Positions 36,816 through 45,846 of a stretch of 64,000 nt of DNA are shown in pieces. The notes under the pieces are model-generated. The model was not told where the DNA came from and searched no databases. It saw only the letters and a list, made by a program, of their open reading frames with translations. Source of the stretch: Pelagisphaera sp964404745 (lineage in GTDB: Bacteria > Verrucomicrobiota > Verrucomicrobiia > Opitutales > Opitutaceae); contig CAYOLG010000019.1 in assembly GCA_964404745.1 (NCBI GenBank), positions 22,302-86,301 on the forward strand, read 5' to 3'. The position numbers and the translations under genes were made by a program. The first letter of the stretch is position 1. Each line of letters begins with the position of its first letter.

Positions 36816-37913
36816 TCACAGTCTTTCGATGACTGCTTGGGCCATTTCGCTGGTGCTTATTGAAGGTTTGCCAAAGGCGATGTCGCCGGTACGGCAATCG
36901 TCTTTGACCGCCTTTCGGACGGCGTTTTCGATATTTTCGGCTAGTTCGTTAAGTCCGAAACTGTAGCGGAGCATCAGGGCTCCGCTGAGAATTTGGGCGC
37001 AGGGATTGGCAATGCCTTGGCCGGCGATGTCTGGAGCGGTGCCGCCTGAAGGCTCATACAATCCGAAAGGGTGGCCGTATTGATTATTTTCCGTTCCCAG
37101 GCTTGCCGAGGAGAGCATGCCGAGGCTTCCACATACAATACCCATCTCATCTGAGAGGATATCGCCGAACATGTTTTCGGTGACAATGACGTCGAATTGA
37201 TTGGGATCTCGAGCCATTTGCATGGCGGCATTATCGACATACATGTGGGTGAGTTCGATCTCAGGCGCTTTAGCAGCGATGTATTCGGTAGCCGTTTTTC
37301 TCCAGAGCACCGAAGTGGTCAGAACATTGGCTTTGTCTACAGAACAGATTTTTCCGGAACGCGATCGGGCCGAAGCTATAGCGACATCGAGGATGCGTTC
37401 GATTTCGCTCTTCTTATAAACCATGGTGTCGCTAGCTTCGACATCCCCATTAGCAAGCTCGCGGGTGTTCTTTGGCCCGAAATAGATGCCTCCGGTGAGC
37501 TCTCTAACGCAGACGATGTCGATACCGTCGGGGATTCGCTCGGTCTTGAGCGGCGAAGCATCAGTCAACTCTTTGAAGAGTAGACCGGGCCGAAGATTGG
37601 CGAATAGAGAGAAATGCTTGCGGATCGGGAGGAGGGCTGCTCGCTCAGGTTGCTCGGCGGGAGGAAGCGATTCCCACTTGGGTCCGCCAACGGATCCGAA
37701 GAGAATAGCGTCGGCATCTTCGCAGATCTTTACAGTAGGTTCCGGAAGCGCGGATCCGTGGTTGTCGATGGCGATGCCACCTACATCTGCCTGCTGGTAT
37801 TCTAGATTGATTCCTGCAGGGGAGGTGATTGCTTTGAGTACATCCAGCGCGGCGGCCATTACTTCGGGGCCGATTCCGTCGCCAGGGAGAACTGCGAATT
37901 TTAGCGTTTGCAT
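36816..37913 (-). CDS. leuB: 3-isopropylmalate dehydrogenase
   Basis: This NAD-dependent decarboxylating dehydrogenase makes the leucine precursor 2-oxoisocaproate. The 365-residue protein starts KFAVLPGDGIGPEVMAAALDVL, has the substrate-binding REL(T)GGIYFG segment, a DKANVL-type active-site stretch and MYVDNAAMQM. The C-terminal region has SADMLSS-like GMLSSASLGT and EPSGGTAPDIAGQGIANP, a leucine-family marker that separates it from isocitrate dehydrogenase. No other leucine genes are adjacent. Confidence 0.95.
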   Translation of the reverse strand: MQTLKFAVLPGDGIGPEVMAAALDVLKAITSPAGINLEYQQADVGGIAIDNHGSALPEPTVKICEDADAILFGSVGGPKWESLPPAEQPERAALLPIRKHFSLFANLRPGLLFKELTDASPLKTERIPDGIDIVCVRELTGGIYFGPKNTRELANGDVEASDTMVYKKSEIERILDVAIASARSRSGKICSVDKANVLTTSVLWRKTATEYIAAKAPEIELTHMYVDNAAMQMARDPNQFDVIVTENMFGDILSDEMGIVCGSLGMLSSASLGTENNQYGHPFGLYEPSGGTAPDIAGQGIANPCAQILSGALMLRYSFGLNELAENIENAVRKAVKDDCRTGDIAFGKPSISTSEMAQAVIERL

Positions 37914-38013
37914 GGGATTGGGGAATTGAGGGGCATTTCCGTCTTATTTAAAGCAAATTCTTGATTGTCGATTTGCGATTGCCTCCCGTCACTGCTTTGA
38001 GAGGGTGGAGGTT

Positions 38014-38676
38014 ATGTCGATCGAACTTAGAGTTTATCCGACGGGCTACATTCAGACGAACGCTTTCTTGCTCTCGAATCTCGACAGTCAAGAGGCGGTC
38101 TTAATTGACGCTCCCCACTTCGTCTGGGATGAGGCCAGTCCGGCCCTGGAAGCGTCGGGATGCGCGTTGAAGGGGCTCCTTTTGACGCATGGGCATTATG
38201 ACCATATTGGGGATGCCGCTCGTATTCAAAAAATGGGGGTCCCGGTATATGCTCATTTGGATGATCGGGAATATTATGAGAATCCGGAAATTATGCGTCC
38301 TTACGCCTATCCTCCCGACATCGATCTGCAGCCGATCCAAGTGGATCACTGGGTAGGTCAAGGCGACGCGTTTGAAATCATCGGAGAAAGGGTAGAGGTT
38401 CGGCACGTTCCGGGACACTGTCCTGGGAACATTCTCTTTTATTTTCAGGGCATTAAATCGGCCTTTGTAGGCGACGCGTTATTTGCCGGTAGCATTGGCC
38501 GAACGGATCTTCCTCGCGGAGATTTCCCCACCCTGGAAAAGTCGATTCGCCAACAGATTTACACGCTCGACCCTGAAACCGTGGTTTACCCCGGGCATGG
38601 TTCGCAAACTACAGTAGGGCAAGAGATTGCCGCAAATCCATTTGTGAATGGCCAAAGAGACATCGATGCGCATTGA
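38014..38676 (+). CDS. Metallo-beta-lactamase-fold hydrolase (glyoxalase II-like)
   Basis: The ATG at 38014 follows a good GGAGG (38006-38010) and gives a 220-residue protein. The binuclear metal site is complete: THGHYDH (His59, His61, Asp63, His64), HVPGHCPGN (His135), VGDALF (Asp154) and YPGHG (His195). The pattern GSIGRTDLPRGD near residue 160 is typical of persulfide dioxygenase- or glyoxalase II-like members without the extended C-terminal substrate domain. It probably hydrolyses a thioester or related cytoplasmic metabolite. The precise substrate is not known. Confidence 0.88.
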   Translation: MSIELRVYPTGYIQTNAFLLSNLDSQEAVLIDAPHFVWDEASPALEASGCALKGLLLTHGHYDHIGDAARIQKMGVPVYAHLDDREYYENPEIMRPYAYPPDIDLQPIQVDHWVGQGDAFEIIGERVEVRHVPGHCPGNILFYFQGIKSAFVGDALFAGSIGRTDLPRGDFPTLEKSIRQQIYTLDPETVVYPGHGSQTTVGQEIAANPFVNGQRDIDAH

Positions 38677-38733
38677 GCATTGAGTGCCCGTGAAGAATTG
38701 TTCTAATCGCTGAAAACCGACCCTTCCCTCTTA

Positions 38734-39894
38734 ATGACTCGAGCAGAAAAGGACTTATTCATGAGAGCCGCCTTGGAAGAGGCAAAAAAGGGTTGGGGGG
38801 ATACGCATCCTCAAGCGATGATCGGGGCCGTCCTCGTCGAGAAGGGAGAGATCTTTGCTCGAGCCTACGTTGATCGTCCCGGAGCGAGTGGCCCGGAGAT
38901 TCAGATTTTCGAGTCTTTAGGCCGCAGGCCCGCTGCCGATGCCTGCTTATTTCTCACCTTGGAGCCTGGCCCCTCCTCGAAGCGTTTTGAAAAGGGGGTG
39001 GGCGCTATCGTCGATTCCGGAATCAAGCAGGTATTTATTGGCGCTAGCGATCCGGTGCCAGAGCATGAGAACAAAGGGTCGGATGCCCTGAAGGCGGCAG
39101 GCATCCAGGTGGAGCGTCGAATCCTCATCGAAGATTGCCAAGATCTCAATTTGATATTCAACCATGCGGCGAAGCACCAAACTCCCTTAGTGTCTGCCAA
39201 GTCGGCGACAACGCTCGATGGCAAGATTGCTTGCCGTACAGGAGAGTCGAAGTGGATAACCGGTGAAATTGCCCGACAAGATGTCATGCGTTGGCGTCGT
39301 CTGTTTCCGGCGATTGGGGTTGGTGCGGGAACGCTTATTGAGGATGATCCCCGGTTGACGAGCCGGATCGAGGGTCAAGATGAATGGTGTGGCGTGCGGT
39401 TCGTTATGGACGGGCTATTGAGGACGGCCATGGAACGATTTTTGCCGTCGATCTATACGGATGAGTTTCGGGATAACACAATTGTCGTGACCACCGACGC
39501 GGCTGGAACGGGATACATTCGGCGACTTGAGTCAGAGGGGGTTAATGTTTGGGTGCTTTCCGCGGAAAACATGAAAGTGCCGATCGCTGAATTCCGCAAG
39601 AAGTGCTACGATGTCGGTATCAATGGGATTTATTTCGAGGGCGGAAGCAAATTGACCAGCGAGTTGCTTCAAAATAGAGAGCTCGACTACCACTTTAATT
39701 ATCGGGCTCCGATCTTGCTTGGGGATGATAAGGCGAAGCCGGTTTATCGCGGCTTGCGGATCGAGAAACTCTCTCAAGCTCTGAGGCTGGATAGCCCTCG
39801 GCACGAATCCTTTGGCGATGATCAATTGATGCGGGGATTTCTTGCCTATCCAACTCGTCTAGACGTTGATGAAACTGTTTTTAGCAACGAGTAA
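38734..39894 (+). CDS. ribD: RibD-like riboflavin biosynthesis protein with degenerate deaminase domain
   Basis: The two-domain layout is that of bifunctional RibD, 386 residues. The C-terminal reductase domain (about 148-360) looks intact: SAKSATTLDGKIACRTGESKWITG and GVGAGTLIEDDPRLTSR. The N-terminal deaminase domain keeps the fold (IGAVLVEKGEIFARAY) but its zinc site is gone: the HAE position reads GPEIQIF (residues 53-59), and the PCSH-GRTPPC region reads EPGPSSKRFEKG (77-88), with no cysteine in place. It should therefore reduce but not deaminate. The gene overlaps rdgB by 26 bases. Confidence 0.85.
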   Translation: MTRAEKDLFMRAALEEAKKGWGDTHPQAMIGAVLVEKGEIFARAYVDRPGASGPEIQIFESLGRRPAADACLFLTLEPGPSSKRFEKGVGAIVDSGIKQVFIGASDPVPEHENKGSDALKAAGIQVERRILIEDCQDLNLIFNHAAKHQTPLVSAKSATTLDGKIACRTGESKWITGEIARQDVMRWRRLFPAIGVGAGTLIEDDPRLTSRIEGQDEWCGVRFVMDGLLRTAMERFLPSIYTDEFRDNTIVVTTDAAGTGYIRRLESEGVNVWVLSAENMKVPIAEFRKKCYDVGINGIYFEGGSKLTSELLQNRELDYHFNYRAPILLGDDKAKPVYRGLRIEKLSQALRLDSPRHESFGDDQLMRGFLAYPTRLDVDETVFSNE

Positions 39895-40498
39895 TCCGCA
39901 CAAAATCGAGGAGCTAAAGAAAATGCTTTCGGAGGCTGGGCTGGATTTGGCAGTTCATACAGCCGCGGCGGTGGGAGGCATGCCAGAGGTTATCGAGGAT
40001 CAGGATACGTTTTCGGGAAACGCTCTGAAAAAAGCCCGGGCTTTAGCGGCCCTGCTGCCTAGCGATGGCCTAGCTCTCGCGGATGATAGCGGGATTTGCA
40101 TTGACGCCTTTAATGGCGCTCCGGGTGTGAGATCGGCTCGATATGCTGGGGAATCGGCAAACGACGAGGATAATCTCGATAAGCTAATACGAGAAATGGA
40201 GCCGGTTCCCGATGGAGAGAGAGGAGGGGCGTTTGTCTGCCATTTAGCTGCGGTAATGCCGGGCGGCAATGAAATCGTTTTCGAGGGAGAAGTTCGGGGC
40301 TCGATCTTGAGGGAACGAAAAGGGGACAATGGGTTTGGCTACGATCCCGTTTTTCTGCCGACGGGAAGACAGCGGACGACAGCAGAGATGAGCCAAGATG
40401 AGAAGGCGGCTATCAGTCATCGAGGCATCGCCGCGCGAAAATTCATTGCTTGGCTTAAGGATATCAATTCTTTAAGAAACCTCGCCGCTTGGAACTGA
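39869..40498 (+). CDS. rdgB: Non-canonical purine NTP pyrophosphatase (RdgB/HAM1 family)
   Basis: This enzyme removes dITP, XTP and similar nucleotides from the pool and so prevents their use in DNA. The 209-residue protein starts at ATG 39869, inside the end of ribD, with MKLFLATSNPHKIEELKKML. Family motifs follow: TFSGNALKKARALA, LADDSGICIDAFNGAPGVRSARYAG, GDNGFGYDPVF and SHRGIA. All positions expected of an active enzyme are present. A TTG one codon upstream is a less likely start. Confidence 0.94.
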   Translation: MKLFLATSNPHKIEELKKMLSEAGLDLAVHTAAAVGGMPEVIEDQDTFSGNALKKARALAALLPSDGLALADDSGICIDAFNGAPGVRSARYAGESANDEDNLDKLIREMEPVPDGERGGAFVCHLAAVMPGGNEIVFEGEVRGSILRERKGDNGFGYDPVFLPTGRQRTTAEMSQDEKAAISHRGIAARKFIAWLKDINSLRNLAAWN

Positions 40499-40683
40499 GA
40501 CAGTGCCATTTTGCTCGTTCTTTATTGTTCAAGCTGGCACTGCCGAGCGCCCAAGTTCATCGATACCACCGGCAAAAAAGTTTTCGGGGCCTAGAGTAAG
40601 GAAATCTCCCTGGTTGCCGTTTCTTTAATCGATAAATAGCCCGCAACCCCACAAGAATCCCAATATAATTCTTTAAAAAAACC

Positions 40684-41313
40684 ATGAGCAACGAACTGAA
40701 ACTCGCCATTTTCGACTTGGGCCAAGTCTGCTTCAGAACTCACCAGGAGCGTTGTTATTTGGAGTGGGAGGATATGGCCGGCATACGGCCTGGGTCTGTA
40801 TCTCGAGATTTCCAGCTGGACGACCAGTACGAAGACTACGAGCGAGGAACGATGTCCGGTCGCTCGTACGCCGAATATTTTTGCATGCTTAACGAGCTTT
40901 CCCTCGACTTTAATGAATGGCGAGAGGGTTGGATTGCCATGTTTGGGGAAATCATCAAACCCACCTTGGACACGATCAAGCAGATGCGAGTTTCTGGTCT
41001 GACCGTTGTGGCGCTATCCAACACCAATGCGACCCATGTGGAACATTGGAAGGAGCTCTATCAGGAGCTCGTCGACTCTTTTGACCACATGTATCTCTCC
41101 AACGAGATCGGCATGCGCAAACCAGAACCGCGAGTCTTTGAGCACGTTCTCACTCAGCACAATGCGGAACCTTCTCAAGCGATATATTTCGACGATAAGC
41201 CTGAGAATATCAACGCAGGTAAACGAGCTGGCATCGAATCTGTCTTGTTTGATGACGATTCGGTCGCGGCCCTTTGGTGGAAGCGGCGTCCCGTCGCCAA
41301 TGCAGCGAGCTAG
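40684..41313 (+). CDS. HAD-superfamily hydrolase
   Basis: The 209-residue protein has the HAD motifs of the YihX-like subgroup. Motif I is FDLGQV with the nucleophile Asp11, motif II is VVALSNTN, and the later motifs are MRKPEPRVFEHVL (lysine) and IYFDDKPENI (acidic pair). A helical cap lies between motifs I and II. Subgroup members dephosphorylate small phosphates such as alpha-glucose-1-phosphate; the substrate here is unknown. A 185-base gap without a gene separates it from rdgB, containing CAGTGCCA/TGGCACTG inverted arms. Confidence 0.85.
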   Translation: MSNELKLAIFDLGQVCFRTHQERCYLEWEDMAGIRPGSVSRDFQLDDQYEDYERGTMSGRSYAEYFCMLNELSLDFNEWREGWIAMFGEIIKPTLDTIKQMRVSGLTVVALSNTNATHVEHWKELYQELVDSFDHMYLSNEIGMRKPEPRVFEHVLTQHNAEPSQAIYFDDKPENINAGKRAGIESVLFDDDSVAALWWKRRPVANAAS

Positions 41314-41322
41314 AGGCTCGCT
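41304..41322 (+). terminator. Hairpin over the end of the HAD gene
   Basis: AGCGAGC (41304-41310) and GCTCGCT (41316-41322) form a perfect stem with a five-base loop that includes the stop codon. Short T runs follow (CTTTTAGATTTTTC). This fits a terminator between convergent genes, though the T run is offset. Confidence 0.5.
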
Positions 41323-41353
41323 CAAGCTTTTAGATTTTTCATCGCTGATGGAA

Positions 41354-42793
41354 TCAGGCGATGATATCGTGAATCACGTTTCCGTGGACATCGGTTAGCC
41401 GGTAGTCGCGCCCTTCGTGACGGAAGGTCAGTTTTTCGTGATCCATTCCCAAGAGATGCAGAATCGTAGCGTGGAGATCGTGCATATGCACTTTGTTCTC
41501 GATGGCGTATTGTCCCCACTCGTCGGTAGCGCCGTAGACGAGCCCCGGTTTGACCCCGCCTCCAGCTAGCCATACGCTAAACCCGGTGGGGTTGTGGTCA
41601 CGGCCTGTACCATTCTTTTGGGCGTAAGGAGTGCGTCCGAACTCACCGCCCCACCAAACCAGCGTGTCTTCTAGCAGCCCCCGTTTCTTAAGATCGGTTA
41701 GCAAGCCAGCTACGGGTTTGTCTACGGCGAGGGCGTGTTCTTTGTGCTTGGGCATATCGTTGTGCTGGTCCCAAGCCGGGTTGTTGGAATTGTCGCTATA
41801 GTTGACTTGTATAAAGCGGACCCCTGCTTCTGCCATGCGCCGGGCCATCAAACATTGCCGCCCGTAATTATCGGTATGCTTTTCTCCAATACCGTAAAGC
41901 CTCTTGGTCGCTTCCGACTCCTTGGAAATATCCATGACTTCGGGAGCATTCGACTGCATGCGCCAGGCCAGTTCGTAGGAGCTGATTACAGCTTCCAATT
42001 CGGAATTGCCAGGCTGGCTTTGGCACTGCTCGTGATTTATGGCCTGCAGGAGATCGAACTGGCGTTTTTGGCGCTGAGGCGAGAGAGACCCATTGCGAAG
42101 ATTATCGATGCCAATGTCTGTAGCCTTCATGCCTGACCGTCCGACGGCAGTGCCTTGATAGGCCGCAGGAAGAAAAGCGCTGCCGTAGTTGCGGGGACCC
42201 CCATTGCCGAAAGAAGGACTCAAGGAAATGAATCCCGGCATGTCTTGGCTTTCCGTTCCCAATCCATAGCTAATCCAGGAACCCATGGACGGCCGTATTA
42301 AATTTGTGGAGCCAGTATGTAGAAAAAGAGTTGCGGGACCATGGGCCACGCCTTCGGTATGCATAGAGCGAATCACGCAGTATTCGTCGGTATGCTGGGC
42401 CATATGGGGAAAGAGATTCGATACCCAGGCCCCGTTTTGCCCATGCTGTTTGAAATCCCAGAGCGGTTTCATAACCCGCTGATTGGAGCCCATGCCGGTT
42501 TTGGCGAGAATGCGCTGGTCGGTAAAATCCAGCATGTCCCCATCCTTCTTGTACAGGAGCGGCTTGTAGTCGTAGCTGTCTACTTGGCTAACGCCGCCAG
42601 CCATGAACAGGAAAATCACCCGTTTGGCCCGCGGGAACACGTGGGGCGTTTTTGCAGAGAGCGGATTGGCTATCGAACTAGCCATCGCCTGTTGGGAGGA
42701 GATCCCCGCCGCCGCCATGTACCCGAAGCCGCAGGCCATTTGTCGAAGGGCGTCTCTCCGGGAAATGGGGTAATGCGGTGGTTGCTCGCTCAT
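41354..42793 (-). CDS. DUF1501 protein with Tat-like signal
   Basis: A 479-residue exported protein of the DUF1501 family, which has a sulfatase/phosphatase-like fold and pairs with cytochrome-type DUF1549/DUF1553 proteins in Planctomycetes and Verrucomicrobia. The N-terminus has a twin-arginine motif (SRRDALRQMACGFGYMAAAG), suggesting export in folded form. Conserved stretches include FLFMAGGVSQVDSYDYKP, VWWGGEFGRTPYAQ and GRDHNPTGFSVWLAGGGVKPG. The start at 42793 is chosen because it places the twin-arginine motif near the N-terminus. It lies directly downstream of the DUF1553 gene in one operon. The reaction is not established. Confidence 0.9.
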   Translation of the reverse strand: MSEQPPHYPISRRDALRQMACGFGYMAAAGISSQQAMASSIANPLSAKTPHVFPRAKRVIFLFMAGGVSQVDSYDYKPLLYKKDGDMLDFTDQRILAKTGMGSNQRVMKPLWDFKQHGQNGAWVSNLFPHMAQHTDEYCVIRSMHTEGVAHGPATLFLHTGSTNLIRPSMGSWISYGLGTESQDMPGFISLSPSFGNGGPRNYGSAFLPAAYQGTAVGRSGMKATDIGIDNLRNGSLSPQRQKRQFDLLQAINHEQCQSQPGNSELEAVISSYELAWRMQSNAPEVMDISKESEATKRLYGIGEKHTDNYGRQCLMARRMAEAGVRFIQVNYSDNSNNPAWDQHNDMPKHKEHALAVDKPVAGLLTDLKKRGLLEDTLVWWGGEFGRTPYAQKNGTGRDHNPTGFSVWLAGGGVKPGLVYGATDEWGQYAIENKVHMHDLHATILHLLGMDHEKLTFRHEGRDYRLTDVHGNVIHDIIA

Positions 42794-42798
42794 ATTGT

Positions 42799-45753
42799 TC
42801 AATTGAGGTATCGGAAATCTATTGAGCCGAATAGGGATTGGAAAACGGAAGTCCATTCTTCCAAGGAATCGCTCATTTGTCCATTATTTAAGAAATCGTC
42901 GATCAAACGGCGTTCTTGATCAGAGGGAGACCGGCCAAGGGCGGTTGCGAAGGCTTGGTCAATGCGTCCATCGGGATCGGGGCAATTATGAATAAGCCGT
43001 TGGGCTGCGATACGCGATTGATCGATGATAAAGGGGTTGTTGAGCATGTAAAGGGCCTGTAATGCGACTGTACTGGTATTTCGCTGTCCTATGGTAAAGT
43101 TGATATTCCCGAAATCGAAGAGCTCGAAAAGCTCATGGCGCTTAACTCTAAAGGCCGGAGTATAGACGCTGCGTCGCTTGTCTTTGAATACGTAATTGTA
43201 TTCAGTCCTTTGCGCGGCTGTCGTGTTAGCGTCGATTTCGCTAGCCCCGTTGATATTAGGGCCGTACAATGCGAGATCGATGTCTCCCGAAGCTGCCAGG
43301 ATGGCGTCTCGCAGCTGTTCGGCATCGAGTCGCCGTTTCGGATACGCGGTCAAGAGACGATTGCTCGGATCCTTTTCCGCTGCCACGGGATTCGGGGTGG
43401 TAGACAATTGCCAGGTTTCGGAAAGCATGATTTCCCGAATGAAGCTTTTGACAGACCAATCGAGTTCTTGCAACCGAATCGCCAAGTAATCGAGCAGTTC
43501 AGGATGGGATGGAGGCTGCCCGGTAGTGCCGAAATTGTCGACGCTGCTGACAATGCCCTGGCCGAAAAGCCAAGTCCATATCCGGTTGGCAATGACTCGG
43601 GATGTTAGTGGATTGCCAGGGCTGACGATCCATTCGGCCAGCTGGCGCCGACCGCTCTCATTGCTGGGGATCTCAGGAGCCTCGCCTAGAGTGGCGATCT
43701 GCAAAAATCCGCGGGGTACAATATCGCCGCGGCGACTTTGTATCCCGCGAATACGAATAGCGGCGTCGCTAGGGAATGGATCCTCTTTCACGGTCATGGC
43801 GATGGGACGCGTTTTTAGTATCCGGGTGATAGGCTTTAGCTCTTTCTCGAGGGATTCGATTTCGGCTTCTAACCGAGCCAGCTCGTCTTTCCGGGTTTGC
43901 GATTGAACAACGCTCTCATCCTCAATGAGGTACCACTGTACCGCGTCCGCAACTACGTATCCATCTGTGTTTGCATTGGATATAAGAACCGAGGCCACCT
44001 GGCCTGCATCGAAGTCGAAGCGCCCTAAAATGTGGAAACGCCCGTATTCAGAAGGCGGAGCCTTTTGGTTCACTGTAACGGTAGTTTCGCCCTTGTTGTG
44101 GCTGACCGTGACTGGAGTACGAGTGGAACGGTTCGCCGCCTCGGCATAGGCTAGGCGAGCTTCGTAGGTTCCGGCAATCGGGATTTTCGTCTGAAAGGTG
44201 AGCTCCTTGCTTCCTTTGTCGCTATTGCCATCGTGCAAATAGCCCTCTTCCAAGTAGTTTTGCGAGTATTGGGAGAATTGCCAGGACCCTTGGACAGTAG
44301 CTGCCATGTCATCGATGATGATCCCGGGAAATTGGCGCGATCGTTGAGGAGGCCCGGGCTGCGGCGGTTTTACAGTGTGCTGGGAATAGACGCTGCGAGT
44401 GGCCCTTGTTCGCTCTAATTGCGGCTTCAGTTTGCCATTAATTTCCTCTGCCTCGGTAATCTTCCGGCCGTCTAGCCCCTGCAACGGAAGAGGCGTATCC
44501 ACCCATCGGGCTACATTATCCGTATAGTTGTAGAGCGTTCGGGTGCTCTTAAATATTCCTGCTAGGGCGTAGTAGTCTTCGCTGGGGATCGGATCAAACT
44601 TGTGGTCGTGACACCTTACGCACCCGAGAGTCATTCCCATAAAGGCCTTTCCGAGCGTATCGGTCTGCTCGTCGATTACGTCAAAGCGGAGTAATTGTTT
44701 GTCCTGAAGCTCATAGTTGGTCGGGCCGAGAGCCAGAAAGGCTGTCGCGATCAATTGGCGACTGCGTTGTTCCGGCGTATCGTAGGGAAGGAGGTCGCCC
44801 GCAATTTGCTCCCGAACGAATTGATCGAAGGGTACGTCGCGATTGAAAGTTTCGATGACATAGTCACGAAAGCGCCAGGCGTCCTTGAATAAGAGAGTGC
44901 GTCCACCGCCGCTTGACTCCGCGAATCGGGCCACGTCTAGCCAATGGCGTCCCCAACGCTCTCCATAGTGGGGCGAGGCCAGCAGCTCATCGATCAAGAG
45001 TTCAAAAGAGTCTTCTCGTTCATCTTGAACGAAGGCCTCGATCTGCTTCGGAGTTGGTGGCAGCCCGATCAAGCTGAAATAGGCCCGTCGAACCAGATCC
45101 ACTCGGCTAGCCCGCTTGGTTGGAATAAGGCCTTTTGTCTCTTGGGCTGACCGGACAAAGTGATCTACAGGCGATTTTGGCCACAAAGGATCGGCGACTG
45201 CGGGAATCTCTGGTTTATCTATGGGCTTGAACGACCAGAAATCTCGTCCGTCCTCTACACTCAGGCCGGTCTCCCGTTCGTAGGCTATCTCGCCAGTGCG
45301 GGGATCGGGCGCTCCCATGGCTATCCAATCCTCCAGGTCAGCGATAGCGTCATCGGCTAGTTTGCTCTTAGGCGGCATCTGGAAATCCGCGTCGTCGTAG
45401 TGGATGGCGTGAACAATACGGCTCTCGTCCAGCTTGCCCGGTACGAGAGCAGGGCCTGAATCGCCTCCGATTTCCCAGCCCTGCCTAAAATCGAGCCTGA
45501 GCCCTCCTTTCTGCTTCTCTGGGCCGTGGCACTCTATGCATTTATCACTTAAGAGCGGTCTAATGCGCTTTTCGAAAAACTCGATCCCCGGATCGCTGGA
45601 ATCCGATCCCCACAGGGCTTGAGCGGGAAGAAGGAGAGCCGCAATGAGCGGAATAGCTAGCTTTTGGGGGTCAGAAAACACGGCGATTACGTGGGTGAAT
45701 GTAAGGGGCGGGGAGCCAAAATGTCTAGCTAATAGGCCTATCCACGGAAGCAT
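42799..45753 (-). CDS. Planctomycete-type cytochrome c / DUF1549 / DUF1553 protein
   Basis: A 984-residue exported protein in the PSCyt1-PSCyt2-PSD1 order. A signal-like hydrophobic stretch ends near residue 49. CIECHGPEKQKGGLRLD (heme site C72, C75, H76) marks the first cytochrome c-like domain. RCHDHKFDPIPSEDYYAL, typical of DUF1549, follows at mid-protein. A carbohydrate-binding-like beta domain lies between the two halves. The C-terminal DUF1553 part has SRVIANRIWTWLFGQGIV, RRLDAEQLRDAIL and ALYMLNNPF. Such proteins are widespread where polysaccharides are degraded, but their function is not proven. A GTG at 45681 would place the signal nearer the start. Confidence 0.88.
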   Translation of the reverse strand: MLPWIGLLARHFGSPPLTFTHVIAVFSDPQKLAIPLIAALLLPAQALWGSDSSDPGIEFFEKRIRPLLSDKCIECHGPEKQKGGLRLDFRQGWEIGGDSGPALVPGKLDESRIVHAIHYDDADFQMPPKSKLADDAIADLEDWIAMGAPDPRTGEIAYERETGLSVEDGRDFWSFKPIDKPEIPAVADPLWPKSPVDHFVRSAQETKGLIPTKRASRVDLVRRAYFSLIGLPPTPKQIEAFVQDEREDSFELLIDELLASPHYGERWGRHWLDVARFAESSGGGRTLLFKDAWRFRDYVIETFNRDVPFDQFVREQIAGDLLPYDTPEQRSRQLIATAFLALGPTNYELQDKQLLRFDVIDEQTDTLGKAFMGMTLGCVRCHDHKFDPIPSEDYYALAGIFKSTRTLYNYTDNVARWVDTPLPLQGLDGRKITEAEEINGKLKPQLERTRATRSVYSQHTVKPPQPGPPQRSRQFPGIIIDDMAATVQGSWQFSQYSQNYLEEGYLHDGNSDKGSKELTFQTKIPIAGTYEARLAYAEAANRSTRTPVTVSHNKGETTVTVNQKAPPSEYGRFHILGRFDFDAGQVASVLISNANTDGYVVADAVQWYLIEDESVVQSQTRKDELARLEAEIESLEKELKPITRILKTRPIAMTVKEDPFPSDAAIRIRGIQSRRGDIVPRGFLQIATLGEAPEIPSNESGRRQLAEWIVSPGNPLTSRVIANRIWTWLFGQGIVSSVDNFGTTGQPPSHPELLDYLAIRLQELDWSVKSFIREIMLSETWQLSTTPNPVAAEKDPSNRLLTAYPKRRLDAEQLRDAILAASGDIDLALYGPNINGASEIDANTTAAQRTEYNYVFKDKRRSVYTPAFRVKRHELFELFDFGNINFTIGQRNTSTVALQALYMLNNPFIIDQSRIAAQRLIHNCPDPDGRIDQAFATALGRSPSDQERRLIDDFLNNGQMSDSLEEWTSVFQSLFGSIDFRYLN

Positions 45754-45846
45754 CCTGTTGGGAATTTCTCGTCAATCGGTCGGGAAATCGCCCGATTTCG
45801 GTCTTTCCTGCTTTAAAACCGGTGGGGATTTCACTTCTATCCGGGC

